Positions 55,486-63,975 of a DNA stretch of 63,975 nt are shown one piece after another; within the stretch, counting starts at the first letter, position 1, and each line of letters begins with the position of its first letter. Origin of the DNA: Lentzea aerocolonigenes (GTDB taxonomy: Bacteria > Actinomycetota > Actinomycetes > Mycobacteriales > Pseudonocardiaceae). A program made the translations under genes and the position numbers. The notes below the pieces were generated by a model that was not told the DNA's origin, ran no database searches, and saw nothing but the letters and a program-made list of their open reading frames with translations. The DNA lies in assembly GCF_000955955.1 (NCBI RefSeq), contig NZ_JYJG01000095.1, forward strand, positions 1-63,975, in the 5' to 3' direction.

Positions 55486-58391
55486 TGCGGGTCAACGTTC
55501 TCGGGCCGTTGCAGGTCCTCGTCTCCGGCGCTCCTGTCGAGGTGCGGGGGAAGCGGCTGCGGTGGTTGTTGCTGCGACTGGCCATGGAACCCGGCCGGGT
55601 GGTTGCTTCGGAGCGGCTGATCGCGGACTTGTGGTCGGACTCGGTGCCTGTCGACGGTGCTGCGGCGTTGCAGTCGTTGGTGGCGCGGTTGCGGCGGGCC
55701 GTCGGTGCTTCGGCGGTGTCGTCGCACGCGTCGGGGTATCGGTTGGAGGCTTCGACCGACGTCGAGGAGTTCGTGCGGACGCGTTCGGCCTCGTTGTGGC
55801 GGGGATCTGCTTTCGAGGATGCGCCGTTCGCCGTTGACGAGGGCGTGCGGCTGGCGTTGCTGCGGGACGACTTGGCCGGGCTGGAGGCTCTGGCCGCCGC
55901 GCATCCGTTGCGGGAGGACGTCGCCGCTCGGCTGATGCTGGCTTTGCACGCGGCTGGGCGGCGGTCGGATGCGTTGGAGGTGTTCGCCCGGGTTCGGGTC
56001 GCGTTGGCTGATGAGCTCGGCGTGGATCCTTCGGAGGTGTTGGCTTCCGCGCACGCGACTGTGTTGCGGGAGCGGTCGGTCCGGGGGAATCTACCGGCTG
56101 CCGTCGGGTCGTTCGTGGGGCGTGAGGTGGATCTTGAGCGGTTGTCCTCGTTGTTGCGGGACAACCGGCTGGTGACTTTGACCGGGTTCGGCGGGGTGGG
56201 GAAGACTCGGCTGGCTTTGACCTGCGCGGCTTCCGCTTCGTCGGCCTGGTTCGTCGAGCTGGATTCCGCTGCTGATCCACTGGCGGCTTTGGATGCGGCG
56301 CTGGGGCCGAATCCGTTGGCCGCGTCGGTGTTCTCGCGGCTCGGGTCGTCGTTGGTGGTGCTGGACAACTGCGAGCACGTGGTGTCCTCGGCGGCCGCGT
56401 TGTGCGTCGAGATGCTGGCTTCTGCGCCGGATGTTCGTGTTTTGGCGACTTCGCGGGAGCCGTTGGGGATTCCGGGTGAGGTCGTGCATCCGGTGTCGCC
56501 GTTGGATCTCGACCACGCGGTGCGGTTGTTCTCCGCTCGGGTCGGGTCGGCGGTGGATCTTGATGTGGTTCGGCGGCTTTGTGCTGCGCTGGACGGGATT
56601 CCGCTGGCGCTGGAGCTGGCGGCGGCGCGGGCCCGGTCGTTGTCGGCCGCGCAGCTCGAGGCTCGGGTGGACAGCCGGTTGCGGTTGCTGGATCGGGGTC
56701 CGCGGACGGGGCCGGCGCGGCATCGGACGCTGCGGGCGGTGATCGACTGGAGCTGGGAGCTGCTGTCCGGCGCCGAGCGGTTGTTGCTGGCGCGGCTCGG
56801 GGTTTTCGTGGGCGGGGCGACGGCCGCGGCGGTGCACGCGGTGTGCGGGGAGGGCTTGCGCGGGGGTGCGGCCGAGTCGGTCGGTGGGGCTGGTTCGCCT
56901 GCGTCGTCAGTGGCCGCCGAGGACTCCTCACGGCCTGGGCTCGCTGAGACCGGCGCTGGGGACGCGAGCGCAGGCTCGCGCAGGGGTACCCCCTTGCTGG
57001 GAACCCCTGCATCTCAACGTACTCAGGACCCCCGACAAGATCAGGATCTCTGGGACACCGAGGACCTGCTGGCGGCGCTCGTCGAGAAGTCGCTGGTGGT
57101 CAGGGCCGGGGAGCGGTACCGGCTGCTGGAGACGGTGCGGGAGTACGCGCTCGAACAAGGCCAGACGGATCCGGCCGGGCATGCCGCCTACTACGTGGCG
57201 CTGGCCGAGCAGAACGAGCCGTTGCTGCGAGGGCCGCGACAGCTCGAGGCGCTCAAGGTCTTCGACGCGGAACGGGCCAACCTCGACGCCGCCCAGACGT
57301 GGGCCGTGCAGCACGACGCGGAGATCGCGCGGCGGATGATGGCGGCGCGGACCTGGCACCTGCTGGTGATGACCAAGCGGTTCGAGGAGATCCGCCGGTG
57401 GGCGCCGCTCACGCCGGACGACCCGTTGAGCGAGGTGCTGGCGTCACTCGGCACGCCTGAGGCCGTGGCGGCGGCGGAGAGGCTGTGGGAGGCGGATCTG
57501 CCCACGGCGTTGTGCGCGTTGATGCTGACGAGCGGGCAGGTCTGGGGGTCGGCCGAGCTCGGCGGGCGGCTCACGCAGCTGGCGGACCGGCTGGAGCGGT
57601 CGGAGGACGAGTGGATGCGGGCGTTCTCGGCGCTCATCCGGGGTGTGGTGGCGGGTGAGTTCAGCGACGGGTCGGCGCCCGCGGCCGAGGCGGCGTACCG
57701 GCAGGCGCTGGACAGGTTCCGCGCGGTGGGCGACCGGTGGGCCGTGGTGTTCGGGCTGTCGTGCCTGGTGATGGTGCTGATCAACCGCGGGGCGTTCGCC
57801 GAGGGGTTCCAGGCCGTGAGCGAGGCGCGCAGGGTCGCGGAGGAACTGGGGGAGCCGGACACGGTCCTGGTGCCGATGTCTGTGCTGGTGCAGACGGCGC
57901 GGCTGAAGATCCGGATCGGGGACCTGCACGGGGCGCTCGAGGACCTGGGACGGGTACGTGCCTCGCCGGGCGGCCTCGACCAGGGGCGGGTGCTGCAGGT
58001 CCACGGTGAGATGGCGTACTGGAAGGGCGACTTCGAGGAGGCCGTGCAGCTCTACCGGCAGGCGCTGCACACCACGGAGGACTCGCTCGCGACCCAGTTC
58101 AGGGCGACCGTCCACGCCGGACTCGGGCTCGCGCTGACCCGCCTCGGGAACCTGCGGCAAGCGGGGGAGGAACACCGGAAGGCGCTCGACACGGTCAAGG
58201 CGAGTGCCGACGGGCCCGCCCGCGCGATGATCCTGGAGTGGTACGCGGACTGGCTGCTCGCCCAGGGCGACCCCCGGACTGCGGGGGAGGCCCTGGACGA
58301 GGCGGAACGGCTACGCGGCGGCCCCAGCAGCGACCCGACGGTGGTGGAGTTGCGTGACCGGGTTCGCGCCGAAGTAGGCGTCGATCGCTGA
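55485..58391 (+). CDS. AfsR-like regulator: BTAD, NB-ARC and TPR domains
   Basis: ATG 55485 overlaps the permease stop. The 968-residue protein has an N-terminal DNA-binding/BTAD region (RVNVLGPLQVLVSGAPVEV, then LMLALHAAGRRSDALEVF), an NB-ARC ATPase with P-loop LTGFGGVGKTRLA and SSLVVLDNCEHV, and C-terminal TPR-like repeats. An insertion of about 60 residues after AVHAVCGEG is low-complexity and matches two nested inverted repeats in the DNA. It may control the ABC genes or a metabolite cluster. The 3' end overlaps the FAD monooxygenase by 81 bases. Confidence 0.85.
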   Translation: MRVNVLGPLQVLVSGAPVEVRGKRLRWLLLRLAMEPGRVVASERLIADLWSDSVPVDGAAALQSLVARLRRAVGASAVSSHASGYRLEASTDVEEFVRTRSASLWRGSAFEDAPFAVDEGVRLALLRDDLAGLEALAAAHPLREDVAARLMLALHAAGRRSDALEVFARVRVALADELGVDPSEVLASAHATVLRERSVRGNLPAAVGSFVGREVDLERLSSLLRDNRLVTLTGFGGVGKTRLALTCAASASSAWFVELDSAADPLAALDAALGPNPLAASVFSRLGSSLVVLDNCEHVVSSAAALCVEMLASAPDVRVLATSREPLGIPGEVVHPVSPLDLDHAVRLFSARVGSAVDLDVVRRLCAALDGIPLALELAAARARSLSAAQLEARVDSRLRLLDRGPRTGPARHRTLRAVIDWSWELLSGAERLLLARLGVFVGGATAAAVHAVCGEGLRGGAAESVGGAGSPASSVAAEDSSRPGLAETGAGDASAGSRRGTPLLGTPASQRTQDPRQDQDLWDTEDLLAALVEKSLVVRAGERYRLLETVREYALEQGQTDPAGHAAYYVALAEQNEPLLRGPRQLEALKVFDAERANLDAAQTWAVQHDAEIARRMMAARTWHLLVMTKRFEEIRRWAPLTPDDPLSEVLASLGTPEAVAAAERLWEADLPTALCALMLTSGQVWGSAELGGRLTQLADRLERSEDEWMRAFSALIRGVVAGEFSDGSAPAAEAAYRQALDRFRAVGDRWAVVFGLSCLVMVLINRGAFAEGFQAVSEARRVAEELGEPDTVLVPMSVLVQTARLKIRIGDLHGALEDLGRVRASPGGLDQGRVLQVHGEMAYWKGDFEEAVQLYRQALHTTEDSLATQFRATVHAGLGLALTRLGNLRQAGEEHRKALDTVKASADGPARAMILEWYADWLLAQGDPRTAGEALDEAERLRGGPSSDPTVVELRDRVRAEVGVDR

Positions 58392-59615
58392 CCTGCCGAT
58401 GGCGGCGACGTAGCCGTCCGGGCGGACCAGCACCGGTCCGTCGGGCAGGTCGAGCGTCACGAAGTCCGGGCCTCGCAACAGGTCGAAGATCCGGCCCTCG
58501 GCGAAGACGCCGTCGGGCATGCGGTCGCCGGGCTGCAAGCCAGGGCCGTCGGAGGTCCGGTACGACAACGAGAGCTGCAGGGTCTGGTCGTCGCGCTTCT
58601 CGAACGGGTTCCCGGACGTCATGATCTCGGTCGTCATGCCCAGCAGCCACTCGGCCACGGGCCTGCGCTCGGACTCGTAGGTGTCGAGCAGGGTTTCCAT
58701 GGCGAGCTTCCAGCCCAGGTTGTAGGCGTCCTGGATGCCGGTGTTCATGCCCTGCGCGCCGGCGGGGGAGTGGACGTGCGCCGAGTCGCCCGCGAGGAAC
58801 ACGCGGCCGACGCGGAACCGGTCGACCATGCGGATGTTGGTGCGGTACAACGACATCCACGTCGCGTCCTCCAGCACGAGGTCGTCCAGGCCCGTGCGCT
58901 CGCGGACGATCTGCCGGTACAGCTCGAGCGACGGCTCGCCGTCGCCGGTCGCCTGGAACTGGAAGAGATCGGTGCCGGGCAACGGGCACAGGCCGAGCCA
59001 CTGGCCGTCGTCGGTGGACCAGCCGTGCCAGAACTCGCGGTCGAGCCCCGAGACCCGGATGTCGCCGACGAGCATCCGCTGGTCCTCCCACGTCTCGCCG
59101 ACGAACTGCACGCCGAGACGCTTGCGCACGAACGACTTCCCGCCGTCGCAGCCCACCAGATAGGCGGCCCGCACGGTCTCCGAGCCGACCACCGCGGTCA
59201 CACCGTCGAAGTCCTGCGAGAACGACGTCAGGGGCATCCCGTACTCGACCGTGCCGGCGGGCAGCGCGTCGCGGAGGATCTGCTCGACCCGGAACTGCGG
59301 GATCAGCATGGTGCTGCCGTACGGACGCTCGACCGTGCTCTCGCGCCCCTCGTGCATGTCCCACTCGCGCAGCACTTCGCGGCCCTTGTAGTGGCGGTGC
59401 CGCATGTGGAACCGGCCGGACGCCAGTACCGGCTCGATCACGCCCAGGTCGTGGAAGACCTCCATCGACCGCGGCTGCAGGCCCTTGCCGCGCGACCCGG
59501 CGAACGGGGCCGGCGCGGCGTCGACGATGCGGAACGGCACGCCGCGGCGGGCGAGGTCGAGGGCCAGGGTGAGGCCGGTCGCGCCGGCACCGATGATCAG
59601 AACCTGTGTGTCCAT
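58311..59615 (-). CDS. FAD-dependent aromatic monooxygenase
   Basis: ATG 59615 opens a 434-residue PheA/TfdB-type hydroxylase: VLIIGAGATGLTLALDLARRG (FAD) near the start, LVGCDGGKSFVRK (DG motif), and RVFLAGDSAHVHSPAGAQG (GD motif). The C-terminal thioredoxin-like domain is short. It probably hydroxylates an aromatic compound or an antibiotic such as rifamycin (inferred). It is convergent with the AfsR-like gene. Confidence 0.88.
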   Translation of the reverse strand: MDTQVLIIGAGATGLTLALDLARRGVPFRIVDAAPAPFAGSRGKGLQPRSMEVFHDLGVIEPVLASGRFHMRHRHYKGREVLREWDMHEGRESTVERPYGSTMLIPQFRVEQILRDALPAGTVEYGMPLTSFSQDFDGVTAVVGSETVRAAYLVGCDGGKSFVRKRLGVQFVGETWEDQRMLVGDIRVSGLDREFWHGWSTDDGQWLGLCPLPGTDLFQFQATGDGEPSLELYRQIVRERTGLDDLVLEDATWMSLYRTNIRMVDRFRVGRVFLAGDSAHVHSPAGAQGMNTGIQDAYNLGWKLAMETLLDTYESERRPVAEWLLGMTTEIMTSGNPFEKRDDQTLQLSLSYRTSDGPGLQPGDRMPDGVFAEGRIFDLLRGPDFVTLDLPDGPVLVRPDGYVAAIGRSAIDAYFGANPVTQLHHRRVAAGAAA

Positions 59616-59644
59616 GACGGCAACACTCGGCCCACGAACTGCCA

Positions 59645-59682
59645 CGGCCCTGTCACCGCGCTGTTGCGCCGTGACAGGGCCG
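59645..59682 (-). terminator. Terminator after 59699-61219 membrane protein gene
   Basis: CGGCCCTGTCAC (59645-59656) and GTGACAGGGCCG (59671-59682) form a perfect 12-bp stem with a 14-base loop, between the minus-strand membrane protein stop and the monooxygenase start. Confidence 0.85.
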
Positions 59683-59698
59683 CGAGACCTGCGAGAAC

Positions 59699-61219
59699 TT
59701 ACTTCTTGAGCAGCTCGATCAGCGCGTCGACGTCCTTGGGCTCGAAGCCGCGGAACACCGTCAGCGCCAGCTCGTAGTACGAGCGGACCGGGCTCACGTA
59801 CCACTTGCCGCCGACCTCGGTCGCGACCACGCCGACACCGGTCTTCATGACCGACGCGGCGACCCGGCCGATGACCTCGACCGCCGCGGCCGGGATCTTG
59901 CCACCGCCCTGCTGGTTCATCAGCTGCGTGATCTCGTCCGCGCACAGCTTCTGCGCGCCCTGGCCGGGCACCGTGGCCGAGTAGCAGTCACCGTCACGCG
60001 CGATCGAGACCGTCTCGCCCTCGACCGTCACCGACAGCTTCTTGATGGTGACCTGCTTGCCGCCGGTCACGTCCTTGACGTCGGTCTCCAGCTCGTTCAG
60101 CTTGGCACCGGTCGGGCCCATTTTGCCCGCCTGCTCCAGCAGCAACGGGCCGAGGTCCTGCAGCACACCTGCCTCGTCCGGCGGCAGCAGCGAGATGACC
60201 GTCTTCAGGTCACCGTCCATCGCCGCGGTGACGAGCTGCTTGGCCGCGTCCTGCGCCGAACCCGCACCCTGCGGCGCGAAACCCTGCTGCGGCCACTTGA
60301 GCTTCTCCTCCTCCAGCGCGACGTTCGCGATGGTGTAGAAGGCGCTCGGGTACCACTCGTCGCCGACCTTGATCGTCGCGATGCCGATCGGCGTGCCGCG
60401 CTTCTGGACCTCGGCGGTGATGTCCCAGGTCTTCGTCTCGGACTTGGTCAGGCTGACCTTGTCGCCGATCGCGTCCATCAGCTTGTCGGTCAGCGGGACC
60501 TTCGAGACGTCCGAGGTGACCGTGATCTTGCCCTCGACCAGCTTGTTGATGGTGAGGTGGTCGTTGATCTTCTCGGCCTTGGCCTCGTCGAACTTGATGT
60601 TCTCGCTCTTGAACTCGATGCCCGACATCTTGTTCGGGTCGGCGTCGGGCTTGAGGATCTGGAGACGCTTCATCTCCTTCGTCATCGAGTCCAGGTAGTC
60701 CTTCGACAACGCGGCCTCGGCGGGCGCCAGCGACGCCGTGATGCCGACGACGTCACCGCTGCCGAGCTGCTCGATGAGGTTCTTCGCCGCGACGGCCGGG
60801 GTGTCCTGGCCCGCGTTCGCCGCCGGGTCGGACTTCTTCAGCGCGAAGAACGTGACAGCGCCGCCCACGAGCAGCAGCACGGCGACGACGGCCGTGATGA
60901 CCAGGCCGGTGCGCTTCTTCTTCGGCGGCTCGCCACCCATCGGGGCGTAGCCGTACGGCTGCTGGTCGAAGCCCTGCTGCGGAAAACCCTGCGGACCCGT
61001 CTGCGGCGGACCCTGGGGGTAGCCCTGCTGGGGGAACCCCTGCGGCCCGGTCTGCGGGGGACCCTGCTGGTAGCCGCCCTGCTGCGGGTACCCACCCGGC
61101 TGCTGGGGCTGCTGCGGGTAACCGCCCTGCTGGGGGTAGCCACCCTGCTGCGGATAGCCGCCCTGCTGCGGGTTGTTCTGCGGCTGCCACTGGCCGCCGC
61201 CGCCACCTGGGTAGCTCAC
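59699..61219 (-). CDS. Membrane protein with Gln/Gly/Pro-rich repeated N terminus
   Basis: ATG 61219 opens a 506-residue protein. The N-terminal 105 residues are cytoplasmic repeats (GGYPQQ several times, [15 protein letters not shown] twice). One membrane helix ([22 protein letters not shown]) follows a basic KKKRT. The exported domain carries repeated units of the kind seen in DUF4878-like lipocalin/NTF2 proteins. The function is not known. It overlaps the upstream membrane protein gene in ATGA, so both are co-translated. Confidence 0.8.
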   Translation of the reverse strand: MSYPGGGGGQWQPQNNPQQGGYPQQGGYPQQGGYPQQPQQPGGYPQQGGYQQGPPQTGPQGFPQQGYPQGPPQTGPQGFPQQGFDQQPYGYAPMGGEPPKKKRTGLVITAVVAVLLLVGGAVTFFALKKSDPAANAGQDTPAVAAKNLIEQLGSGDVVGITASLAPAEAALSKDYLDSMTKEMKRLQILKPDADPNKMSGIEFKSENIKFDEAKAEKINDHLTINKLVEGKITVTSDVSKVPLTDKLMDAIGDKVSLTKSETKTWDITAEVQKRGTPIGIATIKVGDEWYPSAFYTIANVALEEEKLKWPQQGFAPQGAGSAQDAAKQLVTAAMDGDLKTVISLLPPDEAGVLQDLGPLLLEQAGKMGPTGAKLNELETDVKDVTGGKQVTIKKLSVTVEGETVSIARDGDCYSATVPGQGAQKLCADEITQLMNQQGGGKIPAAAVEVIGRVAASVMKTGVGVVATEVGGKWYVSPVRSYYELALTVFRGFEPKDVDALIELLKK

Positions 61220-61668
61220 GGATTCCCTCCCGAAGTAATCACTGCGCTGCGCCTGTTGGAGGTGAGCACCGTGATCGCCCCCACGATCGTCAGTACGGCA
61301 CCGGCGAGGGTGACGGCCGGTCCGGCGATGCTGATTCCGACCAATGCACCCTTGCTATCCCCTTGGACCGCGGCTAGTAGGGCCACGGTTCCACTGATCG
61401 TGCCAAAGAGCAGACCGATGCACGCGGCAATTCGTCGAAATCGGACCACGTAGAGGACCGCGGCGATCATGGCGAGAGGCGTGAGTCCCACCCAGACCGA
61501 CGTCACGACGCCGCCCGCCACCCCGTCCAACCCGGCCAGATCACGCAGCGAGAGCACCTCGTAACTGTCCCTCGTGGTCATGCCGGACTTCAGCCACGGC
61601 AAGAAGGTTCCGACGATCGAAGTGACCAGGCCCACTGCCGCGATGGCGGCTCCCACTGCGCTGCGCAC
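61216..61668 (-). CDS. Small integral membrane protein (150 aa)
   Basis: GTG 61668 is preferred, giving [21 protein letters not shown]; the frame is open to 61713. About four hydrophobic helices alternate with short loops ([15 protein letters not shown] is an outside loop typical of this protein type). It overlaps the Pro/Gln-rich membrane protein gene and is 17 bases from the divergent sirtuin. Function is unknown. Confidence 0.75.
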   Translation of the reverse strand: MRSAVGAAIAAVGLVTSIVGTFLPWLKSGMTTRDSYEVLSLRDLAGLDGVAGGVVTSVWVGLTPLAMIAAVLYVVRFRRIAACIGLLFGTISGTVALLAAVQGDSKGALVGISIAGPAVTLAGAVLTIVGAITVLTSNRRSAVITSGGNP

Positions 61669-61685
61669 CGGACTAGTGTGACCCG

Positions 61686-62495
61686 ATGGCAACGGAGGCG
61701 TGCACAGCGGCACGGGCGCTGGTCGCCTCCGCGCACCGGATCACCGTGCTGACGGGCGCCGGAGTCTCCACCGATTCGGGCATCCCGGACTTCCGCGGGC
61801 CGGACGGGTTGTGGACGCGCGACGCCGACGCGGGGCGCGCATCTTCGCTCGAGACCTATCTTTCCGATCCCGAGGTGCGCAGGCTCGCCTGGCGGCTGCG
61901 CCTCGACAGTCCGGTGTGGACGGCCAGGCCCAACGCGGCGCACAAGGCGTTGGTGGAGCTCGAACGATCAGGACGGCTGCGCACGGTCGTCACGCAGAAC
62001 ATCGACGGCCTGCACCAGAAAGCGGGCTCGGATCCGCATCGGGTGCTGGAGCTGCACGGCACGTTGCACGCCACGGTGTGCCTCGGATGTGGCGCCACGG
62101 GCCCGATGCGCGACGCGTTGAAGCGTGTCGGCGAAGGGGAACCAGAGCCGGATTGCCTGCGGTGCGGAGGAATCCTCAAGTCCGCCACGATCTCGTTCGG
62201 GCAGGAGCTCGACGGCGAGGTGCTGCGCCGCGCCCGGCTCGCCGCCCTGGACTGCGATGTGCTGCTGGTGGCCGGAACGTCGCTCTCCGTGCAACCCGCG
62301 GCCGGGCTCGTGCCACTCGCGGCGCGTGCTGGTGCCCAAGTGATCATCTGCAACGCCGAACCGACGCCGTACGACTCTCTCGCGGCCGTTGTCCTGCACG
62401 AACCCGTCGGCGAGGTGCTTCCCGACCTCAGTTCGGTTCCTCCATCCGGGGGAGCGCGATTCTCGTCCTGGGGAGATCCGAGCACCTGGTCGTAG
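61686..62495 (+). CDS. Sir2-family NAD-dependent protein deacylase
   Basis: The 269-residue sirtuin removes acyl groups from lysines using NAD. Motifs are GAGVSTDSGIPDFRGP, TQNIDGLHQ, LELHGTLH with the catalytic His, zinc pairs CLGCGA and CLRCGG, and GTSLSVQPAAGL. The start is ATG 61686. It lies 9 bases before an acyl-CoA synthetase gene. Sirtuins often deacetylate such AMP-forming enzymes, so a functional pair is plausible. Confidence 0.93.
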   Translation: MATEACTAARALVASAHRITVLTGAGVSTDSGIPDFRGPDGLWTRDADAGRASSLETYLSDPEVRRLAWRLRLDSPVWTARPNAAHKALVELERSGRLRTVVTQNIDGLHQKAGSDPHRVLELHGTLHATVCLGCGATGPMRDALKRVGEGEPEPDCLRCGGILKSATISFGQELDGEVLRRARLAALDCDVLLVAGTSLSVQPAAGLVPLAARAGAQVIICNAEPTPYDSLAAVVLHEPVGEVLPDLSSVPPSGGARFSSWGDPSTWS

Positions 62496-62504
62496 GGTCG
62501 GACC

Positions 62505-63975
62505 ATGCGCGTACCGCTGATCACCACGGACTTCCTGGACCGGGCGTCGTTCGCGTTCGCGGCGACGACCGCGACCATCGACGAACCCGACCAGCCGGCC
62601 AAGCCGGTCGAGACGACGACGTATGCGGAGATGGCGACCCGTGTACGCGCGTGGCAGGCCGGGTTCGACGCTCTGGGCGTCGGCGAGGGCGAGCGGGTCG
62701 CCGTCGTCAGCCACAACTCGGCGCGGATGCTCGAGCTGCTGCACGCGTTGCCCGGCAGCGGGCGGATCTGCGTGCCGGTGAACTTTCGCCTGCGACCCGA
62801 CGAGGTGAAGTACATCGTCGAGCACAGCGGTGCTTCGGCGTTGTTCGTCGACCCGGAGCTGGAACTCGGCGATGTCGTGGCCCCGCATCGGTTCACGCTC
62901 GGCGAGGAGTCCGAGTCGCTGCTCCGGTTCGATGCGGAGCCACGGCCGTGGAGCGCGCCCTCGGAGGACGCGACCGCCACGATCAACTACACGTCCGGCA
63001 CCACCGCGCGACCCAAGGGCGTGCAGCTCACGCACCGCAACATCTGGCTGAACGCGGTCACGTTCGCCATGCACACGCGTGCGTGGGAAGGCGACGTGTA
63101 CATGCACGTGCTGCCGATGTTCCACTGCAACGGCTGGGGAATGCCGTTCGGGCTCGCGGGTCTCGGTGTGCCGCAGGTGGTGCTGCGCAAGGTCGACGGC
63201 GCCGAGATCCTGCGTCGTGTGCGCGACCACGGCGTCACGCTGATGTGCGGCGCACCGGCCGTGTGGAACGCCGTGCTGGAGGCTGCTCAGTCGTGGGACG
63301 GCGAGATTCCCGGCCGTGATCGCGTACGGATCGTGTGTGCCGGTGCGCCGCCGCCCTCGCGCACGATCCAGCGGGTGACCGAGGAGCTCGGGTGGGAGTT
63401 CCTGCAGATCTACGGCCTGACCGAGACGGCGCCGCTGCTCACCTTCAACCGCGCCCAGCCGGGCCCGTCGGGTGAGGAGAAGGCTCGCAAGCAGTCGCGG
63501 GCAGGCGCTCCGGCGTTGGGCGCGCAGCTGCGGATCTCGCCGGACGGTGAGGTGCTCGCGCGGTCGAACGTCGTGATGGAGGGCTACTGGGAGAACCCGG
63601 AGGCGACCTCCGACGCCATCGAGGACGGCTGGTTCCGCACCGGTGACGGCGGCTTCTTCGACGACGAGGGCTACCTGACGATCTCGGACCGCAAGAAGGA
63701 CGTGATCATCACCGGCGGTGAGAACGTGTCGTCCATCGAGGTCGAGGACTGCCTGTTCTCGCACCCGGCCGTCGCCGAGGTCGCGGTGATCGGCGTGCCT
63801 CATGAGAAATGGGGTGAAACGATCAAGGCATTGGTCGTGCGCTCCGCCGACGTTTCCGAGGCCGAGTTGATCAAACACTGCAAGGAGCGGCTCGCCGGGT
63901 ACAAGGCGCCGACGTCCGTGGAGTTCCGCGACTCGATCCCGCGCACGGCGACCGGCAAGATCCAGAAGTTCAAGC
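62505..63975 (+). CDS. Acyl-CoA synthetase / AMP-forming ligase (3' truncated by window)
   Basis: ATG 62505 opens a frame that stays open to the window end (490 residues, no stop). Motifs of the ANL superfamily are present: YTSGTTARPKG (P-loop), HCNGWGMPFGL, IYGLTETAPLL, GWFRTGDGGFFDDEGY, and the C-terminal SDRKKDVIITGGENV. The A10 Lys motif PRTATGKIQKFK is just reached at the end. It probably activates a fatty or aromatic acid. The Sir2 gene upstream may regulate its acetylation. Confidence 0.92.
   Translation, partial: MRVPLITTDFLDRASFAFAATTATIDEPDQPAKPVETTTYAEMATRVRAWQAGFDALGVGEGERVAVVSHNSARMLELLHALPGSGRICVPVNFRLRPDEVKYIVEHSGASALFVDPELELGDVVAPHRFTLGEESESLLRFDAEPRPWSAPSEDATATINYTSGTTARPKGVQLTHRNIWLNAVTFAMHTRAWEGDVYMHVLPMFHCNGWGMPFGLAGLGVPQVVLRKVDGAEILRRVRDHGVTLMCGAPAVWNAVLEAAQSWDGEIPGRDRVRIVCAGAPPPSRTIQRVTEELGWEFLQIYGLTETAPLLTFNRAQPGPSGEEKARKQSRAGAPALGAQLRISPDGEVLARSNVVMEGYWENPEATSDAIEDGWFRTGDGGFFDDEGYLTISDRKKDVIITGGENVSSIEVEDCLFSHPAVAEVAVIGVPHEKWGETIKALVVRSADVSEAELIKHCKERLAGYKAPTSVEFRDSIPRTATGKIQKFK

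Noticed and set aside
60960..61200. CRISPR-like array from regular short repeats
   Set aside because: The repeats encode GGYPQQ units in frame inside a membrane protein and have no unique spacers of constant length.

Overview
The window comes from a high-GC actinomycete, most probably a filamentous Pseudonocardiales relative such as Lentzea, Saccharothrix or Amycolatopsis. The support is very high third-position GC, many GTG and TTG starts, an actinobacterial PriA without helicase motifs, the def-fmt-rsmB-rpe-rib gene chain, an AfsR-type BTAD/NB-ARC regulator, DUF3040, and secreted S8 and S1 peptidases. The genus is inferred, not proven.

Positions 1 to about 22,260 are the right-hand part of an integrated siphovirus prophage. 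It reads as a Mom-type DNA-modification gene, terminase small and large subunits, portal, MuF-like protein, a P-loop kinase fused to a scaffold with an internal scaffold start, a P22-like coat protein, head-tail connectors, tail tube, tail chaperones with a canonical -1 slippery site, tape measure (967 aa), distal tail and tail-associated proteins, an M15-type endolysin, an exported SLT lysin, a holin, and a large serine integrase on the minus strand. Four minus-strand accessory genes (morons) sit inside the late operon: a HEPN-type protein, two small membrane proteins that share a motif, and one unknown. Several structural genes lack ATG/GTG/TTG starts: coat ATC, head closure CTG, distal tail CTG. 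Repressor and replication genes are not seen and should lie left of position 1.

The prophage ends inside a host phospholipase C gene, within the codons of its ENRSFDH metal-binding motif. Host PLC sequence resumes at about 22,259 without its signal peptide or first motif. So lysogeny disrupts a secreted phospholipase, and exact excision would restore it.

The chromosome continues with priA, an unknown gene, gamma-glutamyltransferase, a PucR regulator next to a DadA-like amino-acid oxidase, a small Gre-like factor with DUF3040, a DinB-like protein, and an ECF sigma factor coupled to a membrane protein. Housekeeping genes follow: def, fmt, rsmB, a flavoprotein, rpe, and riboflavin genes ribD, ribE, ribBA, ribH, with a PH-domain gene overlapping ribH. 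Between the flavoprotein and rpe, a 72-bp imperfect direct repeat flanks an orphan gene.

From 45 to 64 kb come secreted peptidases, a lipoprotein, aconitase, an AraC regulator divergent from an alpha/beta hydrolase, an ABC ATPase with its membrane partner and an AfsR-like regulator in one overlapping operon, an FAD monooxygenase that overlaps that regulator tail to tail, two membrane proteins, a sirtuin, and an acyl-CoA synthetase cut by the window end. Strong inverted repeats mark the ends of most minus-strand units. I saw no rRNA, tRNA, CRISPR array, insertion sequence or FMN riboswitch.
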